A stretch of 42,593 nt of DNA. Source: Zeimonas sp039807785 (GTDB lineage Bacteria; Pseudomonadota; Gammaproteobacteria; Burkholderiales; Burkholderiaceae_E). The stretch is from positions 1 to 42,593 of the forward strand of contig JBDHRX010000008.1 in assembly GCA_039807785.1 (NCBI GenBank). Reading direction: 5' to 3'. The position numbers and the translations under genes are program-made. Positions 7,489 to 16,564 of this stretch are shown in pieces. The notes beneath the pieces were generated by a model. It saw only the letters and a list, made by a program, of their open reading frames with translations, ran no database searches and had not been told where the DNA came from. Each line of letters begins with the position of its first letter. Position 1 is the stretch's first letter.

Positions 7489-8943
7489 TCAGTCCCGGCG
7501 CAGCTTCGACAGCCAGTGCTCCATCAGCCGGCCGGCGGCCTCGCGGCCGCCCAGCCCGAAGGACAGCGCCACCGCGACCGCGACCGCGCCCAGCGTCAGG
7601 CCGAAGGCGAGGTTGACGATCGAGTCGGCGATGCCCATGGCGCGCAGGCCCATCGCCAGCACCAGCCCGATGATCAGCGCCCGCACCAGGCCGCCGAGCC
7701 AGGGCGCGTCGCGCAGCTCGCTGCGCCCGACCGCCGCGCCGAGCAGGTTCGCGAGCCACAGGCCGACCAGCAGGATCACGATGCCCAGCAGCACGTCGCC
7801 GCCGAACACGATGAAGCTGCCGACGAGGTCGCTGACCTGGACGAACTGGAGCCGGTTGGCGGCCTCGGAGACCGCCAGCAGCATGGCGAAGAACACCAGC
7901 AGGCGGCCGACGAGGCCGGACAGGCGCAGGCCGCCCAGCACCGGCTGCAAGCCGAGCCGCTCGCCGAGCCGGTCGGCGCCGACGCCCTCGAGCACGCTCG
8001 CGACCAGCCCGGCCACGAAGCGCGCCACGTACCAGGTCACGCCGAGGATCAGCACCGCCGCGAGCAACTCGGGCAGGGCCGCGACGAGCTCGGTCAGCAT
8101 CAGCTTGGCCGGCTCCGAGATCGCCTCGATGCGCAGCGCGTCGAGCGCCGAGATCAGGGCCGGCACGAAGATGACGAAGAACACCACCATGCCGGCGAGG
8201 CGGGGCAGGTCGGCCTCGCCGAAGCCGGCGCTGCGCGCGAGCGACTGGGCCCGCGTCGCGACCAGCAGGTTGGTGACGATGCCGCGGACGATCTTCGCGA
8301 CGTAGTAGCCGACCACCGCGATCACGCCGGCGGCGAACAGGTTGGGCAGGAACGCGAGCAGGCGGTCGACGAGGTTCTGCACCGGCCCCAGCAGCCCCTG
8401 CAGGCCGAGCGCGCCCAGCACCATCGGCAGGAACAGCAGCAGCACGACCCAGTAGGCGACATGGCCGATGCTCTCGCCGATCGGCCGCATGCCGGCTTCG
8501 GCGCTCAGGCGCTCGTCGAGGGTGGTGCGGTCGAGCAGCCGGGTGAGCCCGGTGCGCACCAGCAGCGCCAGCAGCCAGCCGGCCAGCGCCAGCACCAGCG
8601 CGGCCAGCATCTGCGGCAGGTACCCGACCACGTCGCCGATCATCGCGGCGAAGGGCGCCGAGACCATCTGCAGGTTCAGGCTGTTGAACGCCGCCACCAG
8701 CGCGACCAGGATAACGAACCAGAACACCAGCCTGGAGACGACCAGCTCGGCGTCGAGCGACTGCCCGACCGCGGGCGCCAGCCGCCGGTTCACCTGGGCC
8801 ATCGACATCAGGCGACGTACCGCGGCCGCCGCGATCAGGGCCACCACCCAGCCCAGCAGCAGCAGGGCGACCGCGCCCACCACCGAAAGCAGTTGCGAGC
8901 CGAGCGCGCCCCTCAGGGCTTCGGTGAAACCTCCTTCGATCAT
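7489..8943 (-). CDS. Multi-spanning membrane protein with TM-helix repeats (mechanosensitive-channel-like, CmpX type)
   Basis: 484 residues with about ten hydrophobic segments arranged as repeated units of the conserved TM-helix type (paired Gly-rich helices ending in short amphipathic loops such as LVRTGLTRLLDRT). This architecture is found in MscS-related and CmpX-like inner-membrane proteins. The beta-domain of true MscS is not evident, so channel function is not assured. The ATG at 8943 is preceded by GGAGAG. The 134-base gap to the divergent cysteine desulfurase could hold promoters for both; on the minus strand TTCAAG, 17 bases, TAGACT is the best candidate for this gene. Confidence 0.7.
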   Translation of the reverse strand: MIEGGFTEALRGALGSQLLSVVGAVALLLLGWVVALIAAAAVRRLMSMAQVNRRLAPAVGQSLDAELVVSRLVFWFVILVALVAAFNSLNLQMVSAPFAAMIGDVVGYLPQMLAALVLALAGWLLALLVRTGLTRLLDRTTLDERLSAEAGMRPIGESIGHVAYWVVLLLFLPMVLGALGLQGLLGPVQNLVDRLLAFLPNLFAAGVIAVVGYYVAKIVRGIVTNLLVATRAQSLARSAGFGEADLPRLAGMVVFFVIFVPALISALDALRIEAISEPAKLMLTELVAALPELLAAVLILGVTWYVARFVAGLVASVLEGVGADRLGERLGLQPVLGGLRLSGLVGRLLVFFAMLLAVSEAANRLQFVQVSDLVGSFIVFGGDVLLGIVILLVGLWLANLLGAAVGRSELRDAPWLGGLVRALIIGLVLAMGLRAMGIADSIVNLAFGLTLGAVAVAVALSFGLGGREAAGRLMEHWLSKLRRD

Positions 8944-9077
8944 GCCTGCTCTCCGTTCGAGGTTTGCGTGCGCCCGAGTCTAACAGCCCGGGCGCGGCCC
9001 TTGAACCCTTGGATGTCCCGGACGCCGGGGCTCGCGTAGACTAGGGCGGCCGGGGCGGACAGGCCCCGGACCGCGAC

Positions 9078-10241
9078 ATGACCCGCATCTATCTCGATCA
9101 CAACGCCAGCACGCCGCTGGCACCCTCGGTCCGGGCGGCGATGCTGCCGCTGCTGGACGATGCCTTCGGCAATCCTTCCAGCGCGCACTGGGCCGGGCAG
9201 CGCGCGAAGGCCACGCTCGAGCGGGCGCGCGGGCAGGTCGCGGCATTGCTCGGGGCCGCGCCGGACGAGATCGTGTTCACCAGCGGCGGCAGCGAGGCGA
9301 ACAACCTGGCCCTGAAGGGCAGCTTCCTCGCCCTGAGGGAACGCGGCGAGCACATCGTCACCCAGGCCACCGAGCACCCGGCGATCCTGCGGCCGCTGGC
9401 CTTCCTGGAGCGGCTCGGCGCGACCGTCACCTACCTTCCGGTCGATCACCACGGCCTGGTCGACCCGCAGGCCGTCGAGCGCGCGATCACGCCGCGCACG
9501 ATCCTGGTAAGCATCATGCACGCGAACAACGAGACCGGCACGGTGCAGCCGATCGAGGCGATCGGCGCCGTCGCCCGGGCGCGCGGCGTCCGCTTCCACA
9601 GCGATGCGGCGCAATCGCTGGGGAAGATCGCCGCACAGGTCGACGCGCTCGGCGTGGATCTGCTGAGCATCGCCGGGCACAAGCTGTACGCGCCGAAGGG
9701 CGTCGGGGCGCTCTACGTGCGCCGCGGCACGACGCTCGAGCCGCTGATCCACGGTGCCGGCCACGAGCACGGCCGGCGCGCCGGGACCGAGAGCGCGCTG
9801 CTGGCCGCGGGCCTGGGCGAGGCCTGCGCGCTCGCGACGGATCTCGATCCGATGACCACGGTCCGCGCGCTGCGCGATCGCTTCTGGGAGGCGCTCCGGG
9901 GACTGTTCGGCGCGGGCGTGGTGCTCAACGGGCATCCCGAGCGGCGCCTGCCGAACACGCTCAACGTCGGCTTCACCGGGCGGGTCGGCGCCGAGGTGCT
10001 CGCCGCGCTCGACGGCGTCGCGGCTTCGACCGGGTCGGCCTGCCACGCGGGCCGCGTGGAGCTGTCGCCGGTCCTGGCGGCGATGGGCGTGAGCGCGCAT
10101 GTCGGCATGGGCGCGGTCCGCTTCAGCCTCGGGCGCGGCACGACGCGCGCGGAGATCGACACCGTGATCGCGCGCCTGCGCGACTACGTCGCCGCGACCG
10201 GCGCGGATCACGCGGGCGGGGCGGACGGCGCGCGCCCTTGA
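9078..10241 (+). CDS. Cysteine desulfurase (NifS/IscS class)
   Basis: 387 residues. A PLP enzyme that converts cysteine to alanine and passes persulfide sulfur to acceptors. Visible residues: His100 (ATEHPAI, stacking on PLP), Asp176 (HSDAAQS), PLP-lysine Lys202 (SIAGHKLYAPKG) and catalytic Cys322 (STGSACHAG). The substrate loop is short and lacks the IscS SSGSACTSA consensus, closer to NifS-like housekeeping variants. No iscR, iscU or iscA lies nearby, so it is not part of an isc operon here. It may serve general sulfur transfer, for example to FdhD or tRNA enzymes; that is inference. The next gene starts 14 bases after its stop, or overlaps it if a TTG start is used. Confidence 0.93.
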   Translation: MTRIYLDHNASTPLAPSVRAAMLPLLDDAFGNPSSAHWAGQRAKATLERARGQVAALLGAAPDEIVFTSGGSEANNLALKGSFLALRERGEHIVTQATEHPAILRPLAFLERLGATVTYLPVDHHGLVDPQAVERAITPRTILVSIMHANNETGTVQPIEAIGAVARARGVRFHSDAAQSLGKIAAQVDALGVDLLSIAGHKLYAPKGVGALYVRRGTTLEPLIHGAGHEHGRRAGTESALLAAGLGEACALATDLDPMTTVRALRDRFWEALRGLFGAGVVLNGHPERRLPNTLNVGFTGRVGAEVLAALDGVAASTGSACHAGRVELSPVLAAMGVSAHVGMGAVRFSLGRGTTRAEIDTVIARLRDYVAATGADHAGGADGARP

Positions 10242-10255
10242 AGGCGCGGACCGGC

Positions 10256-11311
10256 ATGCGACGCGGCGGACACCCGTCCCCGGCAGGCCCGTCCCTTCCG
10301 TTCGACGGCGACGCGGAGGATGCCCCGGGCGCGCCGGACGACAGCGAGCGCGCAGCCGTCGAGGCGGCCCGCCCCGACCCCGCCTGGATCGAGCTCGCCC
10401 GCGAACTGCCGCCGACGTTGCGCCTGGGAACCTCGTCGTGGAACTACCCGGGCTGGACGGGAACGGTCTGGGGGCGCGAATACGCCGAGGCGAAGCTGTC
10501 GCGATACGGCCTGGCGGCGTATGCGCGGCAACCGCTGTTCCGCACCGTGAGCCTCGACCGCGGCTTCTATCGCCCGCTGAGCGCGCTCCAGTACGCCGGC
10601 TACGCCGCGCAGGTGCCGCCCGACTTCCGCTTCGTGGTCAAGGGCCCGAGCCGCGTCTGCGATGCGCTGATCCGCGATGAGTCGGGACGGGGCCTGCAGC
10701 CGAACCCCGAGTTCCTCGACCCGGAGGCGGCCCTGCGCGATTTCGTCGAGCCGGCGCTGCGCGGCCTGGGCGGCCGGCTCGGCGCGCTGGTGTTCCAGAT
10801 CAGTCCGTTGCCGCGCGCCATGCTGGCGCGCATCGCCGATCCGATCGCGCGGCTGCGCGCAATGCTGGCCGCGATCCCGGACCTGCGCGCCGACGCGCCC
10901 GACGGCGTCGTCGCGGTCGAGGTCCGCGACCCGCAATGGCTGGGGCCGGCGCTGGTGGAAGCGCTGCGCGAGCACGGCGCGACCTTCTGCATGGGCCTGC
11001 ACGCCAAGATGCCGCGCATCGCCGAGCAATTGCCGATCCTGCGCGCGCTCTGGCCGGGGCCGCTGGTCTGCCGCTGGAACCTGAACCCGCTGCACGGCCG
11101 GTTCGGCTTCGAGCAGGCGCACCGCCAGTACGCGCCGTTCGACCGCATCGTCGATCCCGACCCCGACACCCGCGTCGCGCTGGCCCGCGTGATCGCCGGT
11201 ACCGCCGGAGCGGGCCAGCTCGCCTACGTGACGCTCAGCAACAAGGCCGAGGGCTCGGCGCCGCTGTCGGTGATCGAGCTGGCCCGGGCGATCCGCGCGC
11301 TGCGGGGCTGA
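10256..11311 (+). CDS. DUF72 (YecE-like) protein
   Basis: 351 residues from ATG 10256. A TTG at 10238 overlapping the previous stop would add six residues. After a ~40-residue low-complexity Pro/Ala-rich start come the DUF72 hallmarks LRLGTSSWNYPGW, FRFVVKGPSRVCD, VFQISPLP and VCRWNLNPLHGRFGFEQA. DUF72 proteins adopt a TIM-barrel-like fold; their biochemical function is not established. Tight spacing suggests co-transcription with the cysteine desulfurase. It faces ahpF convergently; the 66-base gap contains a CCCGCGCGGG palindrome at 11367-11376 but no T-run. Confidence 0.85.
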   Translation: MRRGGHPSPAGPSLPFDGDAEDAPGAPDDSERAAVEAARPDPAWIELARELPPTLRLGTSSWNYPGWTGTVWGREYAEAKLSRYGLAAYARQPLFRTVSLDRGFYRPLSALQYAGYAAQVPPDFRFVVKGPSRVCDALIRDESGRGLQPNPEFLDPEAALRDFVEPALRGLGGRLGALVFQISPLPRAMLARIADPIARLRAMLAAIPDLRADAPDGVVAVEVRDPQWLGPALVEALREHGATFCMGLHAKMPRIAEQLPILRALWPGPLVCRWNLNPLHGRFGFEQAHRQYAPFDRIVDPDPDTRVALARVIAGTAGAGQLAYVTLSNKAEGSAPLSVIELARAIRALRG

Positions 11312-11377
11312 CGCGCGATCCGCCGGCCGCGCCTGCCCGGTCGCCGCAGGCGAGGCTCCGCGCGATCCCGCGCGGGC

Positions 11378-12961
11378 CTATTGGACCGTCTCGGGCGCGG
11401 CGACCGGCGCCGAGCTGCGGATCAGGTAGTCGAACGCCGCGAGGCTCGCCTTGGCGCCGTCGCCCATCGCGATCACGATCTGCTTGTAGGGCGTCGTGGT
11501 GGCGTCACCGGCCGCGAAAACGCCCGGCAGCGAGGTCTGGCCCCGGGCGTCGACCTCGATCTCGCCGCGCGGCGACAGCGCCAGCGTGCCGGCGAGCCAG
11601 TCGGTGTTGGGCAGCAGGCCGATCTGGACGAACACGCCCTCGAGCTCGATGCGCGCGGACGCGCCGCTCTCGCGATCCTCGTAGAGCAGTCCGTTCACCC
11701 GCTCGCCGTCCCCCGTCACCTCGGTCGTCTTCGCGCTGGTGATCACCCGCACATTGGGCAGGCTGCGCAGCTTGGCCTGCAGCACCGCATCGGCGCGCAG
11801 CCGCGCATCGAACTCGAGCAGGGTCACCTGCGCCACGACGCCCGCGAGGTCGATCGCGGCTTCGACGCCGGAATTGCCGCCGCCCACCACCGCCACCCGC
11901 TTGCCCTTGAACAGCGGCCCGTCGCAGTGCGGGCAGTAGGCGACGCCGCGGCCGCGGTACTCGCGCTCGCCGGGCACGTTCATCTCGCGCCAGCGCGCGC
12001 CGGTGGCGAGCACCACCGAGCGGGCCCGGAGCGTCGCGCCGCCGGCCAGCCGTACCCGCGCGAAGCCGGAGGCGTCGACCGGCTCGAGCGCCTCGGCACG
12101 CTGCAGGTTGACGAGGTCGACCTCGTATTCCCGGACATGGGCCTCGAGGGCGCGGGCCAGGCTGGGCCCTTCGGTGTGCGGCACCGAGATCAGGTTCTCG
12201 ATTCCCAGCGTGTCCAGGACCTGTCCGCCGAAGCGCTCGGCGACGATGCCCGTGCGCAGCCCCTTGCGCGCTGCGTAGACCGCCGCGGCCGCGCCGGCGG
12301 GGCCGCCGCCGATCATCAGCATGTCGTAGGGCTCGCTGGCGTTCAGGCGCGCCGCGTCGCGCGCGGCGGCACCGGTGTCGAGCTTGGCGAGGATTTCCTC
12401 GAACGTCATCCGGCCCTGTCCGAACGGCTCGCCGTTCAGGAAGATCGCCGGCACCGCCATCACGCCGCGCTGCTGGACCTCGTCCTGGAACAGCGCGCCG
12501 TCGATCGTGGTGCTGCTCACGCCCGGGTTCACCACCGCGAGCAGGTTCAGCGCCTGGACCACGTCGGGGCAGTTGTGGCAGGACAGCGACATGAAGGTCT
12601 CGAAGCGCAGCTCGCCCGGCAGCGCGCGCGCCTGCTCGAGCAGCGCGGCATCGACCTTCGCCGGATGTCCGCCCACCTGGAGCAGCGCGAGCACCAGCGA
12701 CGTGAATTCATGCCCCATCGGCAGGCCGGCGAAGCGCACCCGCGCGGGCTCGCCGGGCCGCCCGATCGTGAACGACGGGCGGCGCCCGTCGGTGCCGTCC
12801 TCGCGCCGGCTCACCCGCGGCGACAGTTCGGCGATGTCGGCCAGCAGCGCGCGCAGCTCGGCCGACTTCGGGCCGTCGTCGAGCGAGGCGACGAGTTCGA
12901 TCGGCTGCTGGAGTTTCTCCAGGTAGCCCTTGAGCTGGGCCTTGAGGGCGGTCTCGAGCAT
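11378..12961 (-). CDS. ahpF: Alkyl hydroperoxide reductase subunit F
   Basis: 527 residues. A flavoprotein disulfide reductase that takes electrons from NAD(P)H via FAD and two dithiol centres to re-reduce AhpC. The N-terminal double-thioredoxin domain carries Cys128-HN-Cys131 (SLSCHNCPD). FAD binding is at GGGPAGAAAAVYAARKG (about 218-234), the second dithiol is Cys343-PH-Cys346 (AYCPHCDG), the NAD-binding motif is VVGGGNSG, and the C-terminal FAD motif is GVFAAGDATTTPYKQI. Length matches the family (about 520). It follows ahpC on the minus strand after a 118-base spacer with two strong hairpins, which probably makes AhpF less abundant than AhpC. Confidence 0.97.
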   Translation of the reverse strand: MLETALKAQLKGYLEKLQQPIELVASLDDGPKSAELRALLADIAELSPRVSRREDGTDGRRPSFTIGRPGEPARVRFAGLPMGHEFTSLVLALLQVGGHPAKVDAALLEQARALPGELRFETFMSLSCHNCPDVVQALNLLAVVNPGVSSTTIDGALFQDEVQQRGVMAVPAIFLNGEPFGQGRMTFEEILAKLDTGAAARDAARLNASEPYDMLMIGGGPAGAAAAVYAARKGLRTGIVAERFGGQVLDTLGIENLISVPHTEGPSLARALEAHVREYEVDLVNLQRAEALEPVDASGFARVRLAGGATLRARSVVLATGARWREMNVPGEREYRGRGVAYCPHCDGPLFKGKRVAVVGGGNSGVEAAIDLAGVVAQVTLLEFDARLRADAVLQAKLRSLPNVRVITSAKTTEVTGDGERVNGLLYEDRESGASARIELEGVFVQIGLLPNTDWLAGTLALSPRGEIEVDARGQTSLPGVFAAGDATTTPYKQIVIAMGDGAKASLAAFDYLIRSSAPVAAPETVQ

Positions 12962-13005
12962 GATGCGTTTCCCCTGGTCTGCGGACGGGTGTGTCGGGCG
13001 TGGCC

Positions 13006-13059
13006 GCCCGCGCCCCGGAGGGCGCGGGCGCGATCGCCGGCCGGCCGCGGGCCGGCCGG
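13006..13059 (-). other. Two consecutive GC hairpins between ahpC and ahpF
   Basis: Stem 1 pairs GCCCGCGCCC (13006-13015) with GGGCGCGGGC (13020-13029) around a CGGA loop. Stem 2 pairs CCGGCCGGCC (13037-13046) with GGCCGGCCGG (13050-13059) around a 3-base loop. Both are perfect 10-bp stems. No T-run follows on the minus strand, so they are not classic terminators. Their position between an abundant peroxiredoxin and its reductase suggests partial attenuation or protection of the ahpC mRNA 3' end. Confidence 0.65.
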
Positions 13060-13083
13060 TCTCGGCTCGGCGTCTCGGCTCAG
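13060..13083. repeat. 13-bp tandem duplication covering the ahpC stop
   Basis: TCTCGGCTCGGCG (13060-13072) is followed at once by TCTCGGCTCAG (13073-13083). The second copy includes the minus-strand stop of ahpC (13080-13082). Confidence 0.7.
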
Positions 13084-13643
13084 ATCTTGCCGACCAGGTC
13101 GAGCGACGGCGCGAGCGTCTCGGCGCCCGGCGTCCACTTGGCCGGGCACACCTGGCCCGGGTTGGCGGCGACGTACTGGGCCGCCTGGACCTTGCGCAGC
13201 AGCTCCTTGGCGTCGCGGCCGATCCCGTTGTCGTGGATCTCGCACAGCTTGATCACGCCGTCCGGATCGACCAGGAAGGTGCCGCGCAGCGCCAGGCCTT
13301 CCTCTTCGATCATCACGTCGAAGTTGCGGGTGATCGTGCCGGTCGGGTCGCCGACCATCGGGTAGCGCACCGTCTTGATGGTGTCCGAGGTGTCGTGCCA
13401 CGCCTTGTGGGTGAAGTGCGTGTCGGTCGAGACGCCGTAGACCTCGACGCCGAGCGACCGGAACGTGTCGTAGTTCTCGGCCAGGTCACCCAGCTCGGTC
13501 GGGCATACGAAGGTGAAGTCGGCCGGGTAGAAGAACACCACCGACCACTGGCCCTTCAGCGTCTCCTCGGAAACCGGGACGAAGCGGCCGTTGTGGAAGG
13601 CGGTCGCCTTGAAGGGCTTGACTTGGGTATTGATGAGGGACAT
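13080..13643 (-). CDS. ahpC: Alkyl hydroperoxide reductase subunit C (typical 2-Cys peroxiredoxin)
   Basis: 187 residues, the family's usual length. Reduces hydrogen peroxide and organic hydroperoxides. The peroxidatic Cys47 sits in FTFVCPTELGD and the resolving Cys166 in NPGQVCPAKWTPG. The start MSLINTQVKPF is standard for AhpC, and AAGGAG lies upstream of ATG 13643. It is transcribed first, ahead of ahpF, from the well-formed promoter at 13709-13736 overlapped by an OxyR-like site. Confidence 0.98.
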   Translation of the reverse strand: MSLINTQVKPFKATAFHNGRFVPVSEETLKGQWSVVFFYPADFTFVCPTELGDLAENYDTFRSLGVEVYGVSTDTHFTHKAWHDTSDTIKTVRYPMVGDPTGTITRNFDVMIEEEGLALRGTFLVDPDGVIKLCEIHDNGIGRDAKELLRKVQAAQYVAANPGQVCPAKWTPGAETLAPSLDLVGKI

Positions 13644-13708
13644 GCGGGACTCCTTGTGTGTCGACAGGATGGTTTGATGCGACGCACAAAGATTAGCAAT
13701 GCCGATCG

Positions 13709-13755
13709 ATTATGTATATTCAATTGTTTGTATCAATGATATAGCTCGGGACTAT
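13709..13755 (-). promoter_or_regulatory. ahpC promoter with OxyR-like binding site
   Basis: On the minus strand -35 TTGATA (13736-13731), a 16-base spacer and -10 CATAAT (13714-13709) each match the sigma-70 consensus at five of six positions. Upstream and overlapping is ATAG-N7-CTAT (13755-13741), then N7 and a weaker ATAC-N7-TGAA (13733-13719), the spacing expected for an OxyR tetramer. The second half is poor, so OxyR control is a well-supported inference rather than certain. This AT-rich island (13690-13745) stands out against the flanks. Confidence 0.7.
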
Positions 13756-13810
13756 CGTTGCCGACCGGTCCGCAGGCCGGCCGGGGTTTCGCCGGGAATC
13801 CGGACGCCGT

Positions 13811-16564
13811 TCAATGCCGCGCCGCCGCCGGCGGCTCCACCCGCCGCAGCGCGACCCGGACGATGTCGGCGCCGGAGCCGGTGGCGTCGGTGAGGTCGAG
13901 CGCCATCGGCGCCACCGTGTTCAGGCTCGGCAGGCTGCGCTCGCGGGCGACCGGGGTGGCCCAGTGGTCGAACTGCCCGACGATGACCAGGGTGTCGGGG
14001 CGCACCCCCTCGGCCAGCGCCGCGTCGCCGTAGGTGACGCCGATGTGCGAGCGGATCTCCAGCCGGTCGCCCTCGCGGATGCCCAGGCGGGCCGCGGTGG
14101 TGGCGTTGACGATCACCCCGGTATGGCCGCGCACGTTGCCGGCCATCTCGTACATCACGCTGATCGCCGCGTTGCCGCCGGCGTGGAACTGCATGCTCTT
14201 GGTCGACAGCAGCCAGAACGGGAAGTCCTCGGCGCGCGCGCCCGACTTCTCGACCGCGTGGGCCCAGCGCCCCGGGAAGTCCTGCCACTCCGGCAGCGCC
14301 GCGTATTCGGACAGCTGCTCGTCCCACCAGGCCATCTTGCGCTCATGCATGCGCCGGCCGAGCTCGCGCCCGACCTTGAGCAGCCGCTCCTGGTAGGGCA
14401 GCTCGTAGCGCAGGCCCTGGCTGGCGAGCGTCGGCGTCAGGTACCACTCCCTGCGCGACATCGGCACCGTGTACAGCCCGTTCTCCTTGAACCAGTCGAG
14501 CCCGTGGACTTCGCGGCCCCCGGACAGGCTGGTGGTCGCGGCCCGGCAGACCGCATCCCAGATGTGCTCGGGGTCGAGCGGCTGTTGCGCGTCGAGCGCG
14601 AAGTCGTAGCCCTCGCCCTGCAGCGGGAAGCCGCCGCCGGTGCCGCGGTTGAGCGCCGCGAGGTAGCGATCGAGCAGCCCGACGCGACGCGCCAGCTCGG
14701 TGCTGATCCAGGTGAAGTCGCGCGTGCCCGGGTGCGGCTCGACCGCCTGGGTGCGCAGCGCGACGCCCCGGTGCGCCCAGAACTGCTCCATGTACTTGGT
14801 GCCGCCCACGCGGATCAGCTGCGACGACTCCAGGTCGGTGGCCTCCGGCAGCAGGATGTCGGCCATGTAGTTCGTCTCGTCCTGCGTGTAGGCGAAGCAC
14901 ACGGTGAACGGGAAGCGCGCGATGGTCTCGGTGAGCTGCCGGGTGTCCCAGAACGAGATCGCCGGATTGGCGCGGAACACGAACCACAGCTCGGGCAGGG
15001 GAGGAACCGGCATGTTCCAGTCCTCGGGCCGGTCGCGCAGGAACATCCATGCGAGCTGCGTCGGCCCCAGCGCCTGGGCCCAGGCGGAGTCGCCGACGAT
15101 CGGCACCAGGGTGCGGTGCGCGTTGCGGCTGTTCGGCCGCGGTACCCAGTGGGCCTTGTCGGTGGGGTTCAGCGTCTGGGCCATGAAGCCGTCCTCGCCC
15201 GGATGCACCGACGACTGGCGCTGGTCCATCGGCCGGTTCAGGCGCACCGTCGTGCCCAGCGTGCCCCCGGGCACGTCGAGCGCGCCGACGAGCACCGCGA
15301 GCAGGGTGCGCGACCAGCAGCATTCGTACGCGCCCCAGCCGTTGTTCACCGACTTCCCGAGGATCACCGCCACCGGCCGCAGCGGCAGCGTCTCGCCGTC
15401 GATCTCGATGGTCGCGCCGATCCGCGCCGCGGCGAGGTACTCGCCGGCGATGCGGCGGATGATCTCGGGCGAAACGTCGCAGATCGCCGCGGCCCACTCG
15501 GGCGAGTACTGCCGCATGTGCTCGGCGAGCTTCTCGTAGGCGGTCAGGGCGGGCACCGCGCGGTGCTCGGCGCGCTCGTCGTCGGCGTCGATCGTGATCG
15601 CCGCGTCGACCTCGAAGCGGCCCGCCACCGCCGGCCGGATCCCCGGCGCGTCGAACGGACGCGCGGCGCCGGTGATCTCGTCCCAGACCAGCGGCTTGCC
15701 GCTGGAGGGCTCCCGCAGGTACAGCCCGTTGGGCGCGACCAGGTAGGGCGAGGAGGTCCGGTCGCGCAGGAACGCGACGTCGAGCCGCGCGAGACCTGCC
15801 TCGTGCAGCAGCGTGTGGATCAGCGCGAACATGAAGGCCGCGTCGGTCTTGGGGCGGATCGGCACCCACTCGGCCGAGCAGGCCCCGGTCACCGAGAGGT
15901 GCGGCTCGACCTGGATCCGCTTGTAGCCGCGCGCGCGCGCATCGGCATGGCGCATCACCGCGCTCGGGCCGCCGGTCACGTCGACGTTGGCGCCGAACGA
16001 GATCACGTAGTCGGTCAGCAGCGTGTCGGCGGCGACGGTGAAGGCGCGGTGCCAGAACTCCCCGTACAGGTGCTCGGAATGCACGCACTTGACGCCCTGG
16101 CCGGAGCCGAAGCTGTAGTCCACCGCGCCCCAGGCGGACAGGAACGCGGGGAAGGTGCCCATGTAGTTGCCGGGCGTGCCGCCGTGCCCGAAGCTCGCCG
16201 CGATGCGGGGCACGCCGGACTCGTCCATTACGCCCTTTTCGCGGATCGCGCCGAGCTTCGCCGCGACCAGGTCGAGCGCCTCGTCCCAGGAGATCGGCAC
16301 GAACCCGGGGTCCTCGTCGCGCCCTTTCCTCGGGTTGGTGCGCTTCATCGGGGAGGCGATGCGGTTCGGGTTGTAGTTCTTCTGGACCAGCCCGTAGGCC
16401 TTCACGCAGATGCGCCCGCGCCCGGGATGCATCGCCTCGGCCGCGAAGTTGGGGCCGATCTCGGTCGCGACGCCGTCGACCACCTTGACCGTCATGAAAT
16501 CGGGGCCGGACACGCAGTTGTAGCAGAAGCTCGGCACGCGCTTCACGCGCTTGGACTCAGCCAT
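13811..16564 (-). CDS. Molybdopterin oxidoreductase (DMSO reductase family), substrate unknown
   Basis: 917 residues. N-terminal Fe-S region (Cys14, Cys17, Cys53: FCYNC...RICVKAYG), then molybdopterin-binding domains (SFGANVDVTGGPSA; KCVHSEHLYGE with a candidate Mo-ligand Cys) and the C-terminal dinucleotide-binding domain (GNVRGHTGVIVNATTAARLG). The third cysteine of the usual CxxCxxxC cluster motif is replaced by Pro21/Asp22, so the cluster may be altered. There is no Tat signal, so it is probably cytoplasmic. From memory it resembles the PadB-type (phenylacetyl-CoA:acceptor oxidoreductase) subgroup, but I cannot confirm that. Its start overlaps the fdsD stop by 8 bases, implying translational coupling to the formate dehydrogenase operon. 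No Fe-S or membrane partner subunit is encoded beside it. Confidence 0.8.
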   Translation of the reverse strand: MAESKRVKRVPSFCYNCVSGPDFMTVKVVDGVATEIGPNFAAEAMHPGRGRICVKAYGLVQKNYNPNRIASPMKRTNPRKGRDEDPGFVPISWDEALDLVAAKLGAIREKGVMDESGVPRIAASFGHGGTPGNYMGTFPAFLSAWGAVDYSFGSGQGVKCVHSEHLYGEFWHRAFTVAADTLLTDYVISFGANVDVTGGPSAVMRHADARARGYKRIQVEPHLSVTGACSAEWVPIRPKTDAAFMFALIHTLLHEAGLARLDVAFLRDRTSSPYLVAPNGLYLREPSSGKPLVWDEITGAARPFDAPGIRPAVAGRFEVDAAITIDADDERAEHRAVPALTAYEKLAEHMRQYSPEWAAAICDVSPEIIRRIAGEYLAAARIGATIEIDGETLPLRPVAVILGKSVNNGWGAYECCWSRTLLAVLVGALDVPGGTLGTTVRLNRPMDQRQSSVHPGEDGFMAQTLNPTDKAHWVPRPNSRNAHRTLVPIVGDSAWAQALGPTQLAWMFLRDRPEDWNMPVPPLPELWFVFRANPAISFWDTRQLTETIARFPFTVCFAYTQDETNYMADILLPEATDLESSQLIRVGGTKYMEQFWAHRGVALRTQAVEPHPGTRDFTWISTELARRVGLLDRYLAALNRGTGGGFPLQGEGYDFALDAQQPLDPEHIWDAVCRAATTSLSGGREVHGLDWFKENGLYTVPMSRREWYLTPTLASQGLRYELPYQERLLKVGRELGRRMHERKMAWWDEQLSEYAALPEWQDFPGRWAHAVEKSGARAEDFPFWLLSTKSMQFHAGGNAAISVMYEMAGNVRGHTGVIVNATTAARLGIREGDRLEIRSHIGVTYGDAALAEGVRPDTLVIVGQFDHWATPVARERSLPSLNTVAPMALDLTDATGSGADIVRVALRRVEPPAAARH

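Noticed and set aside
11367..11376. CCCGCGCGGG palindrome as a bidirectional terminator between DUF72 gene and ahpF
   Set aside because: It has no loop and no T-run on either side, and short GC palindromes are common at this base composition.
13699..13893. Short plus-strand open frame near the ahpC promoter
   Set aside because: It overlaps the promoter/OxyR region and the 3' end of the molybdoenzyme gene, has no ribosome-binding site, and becomes low-complexity Pro/Arg.
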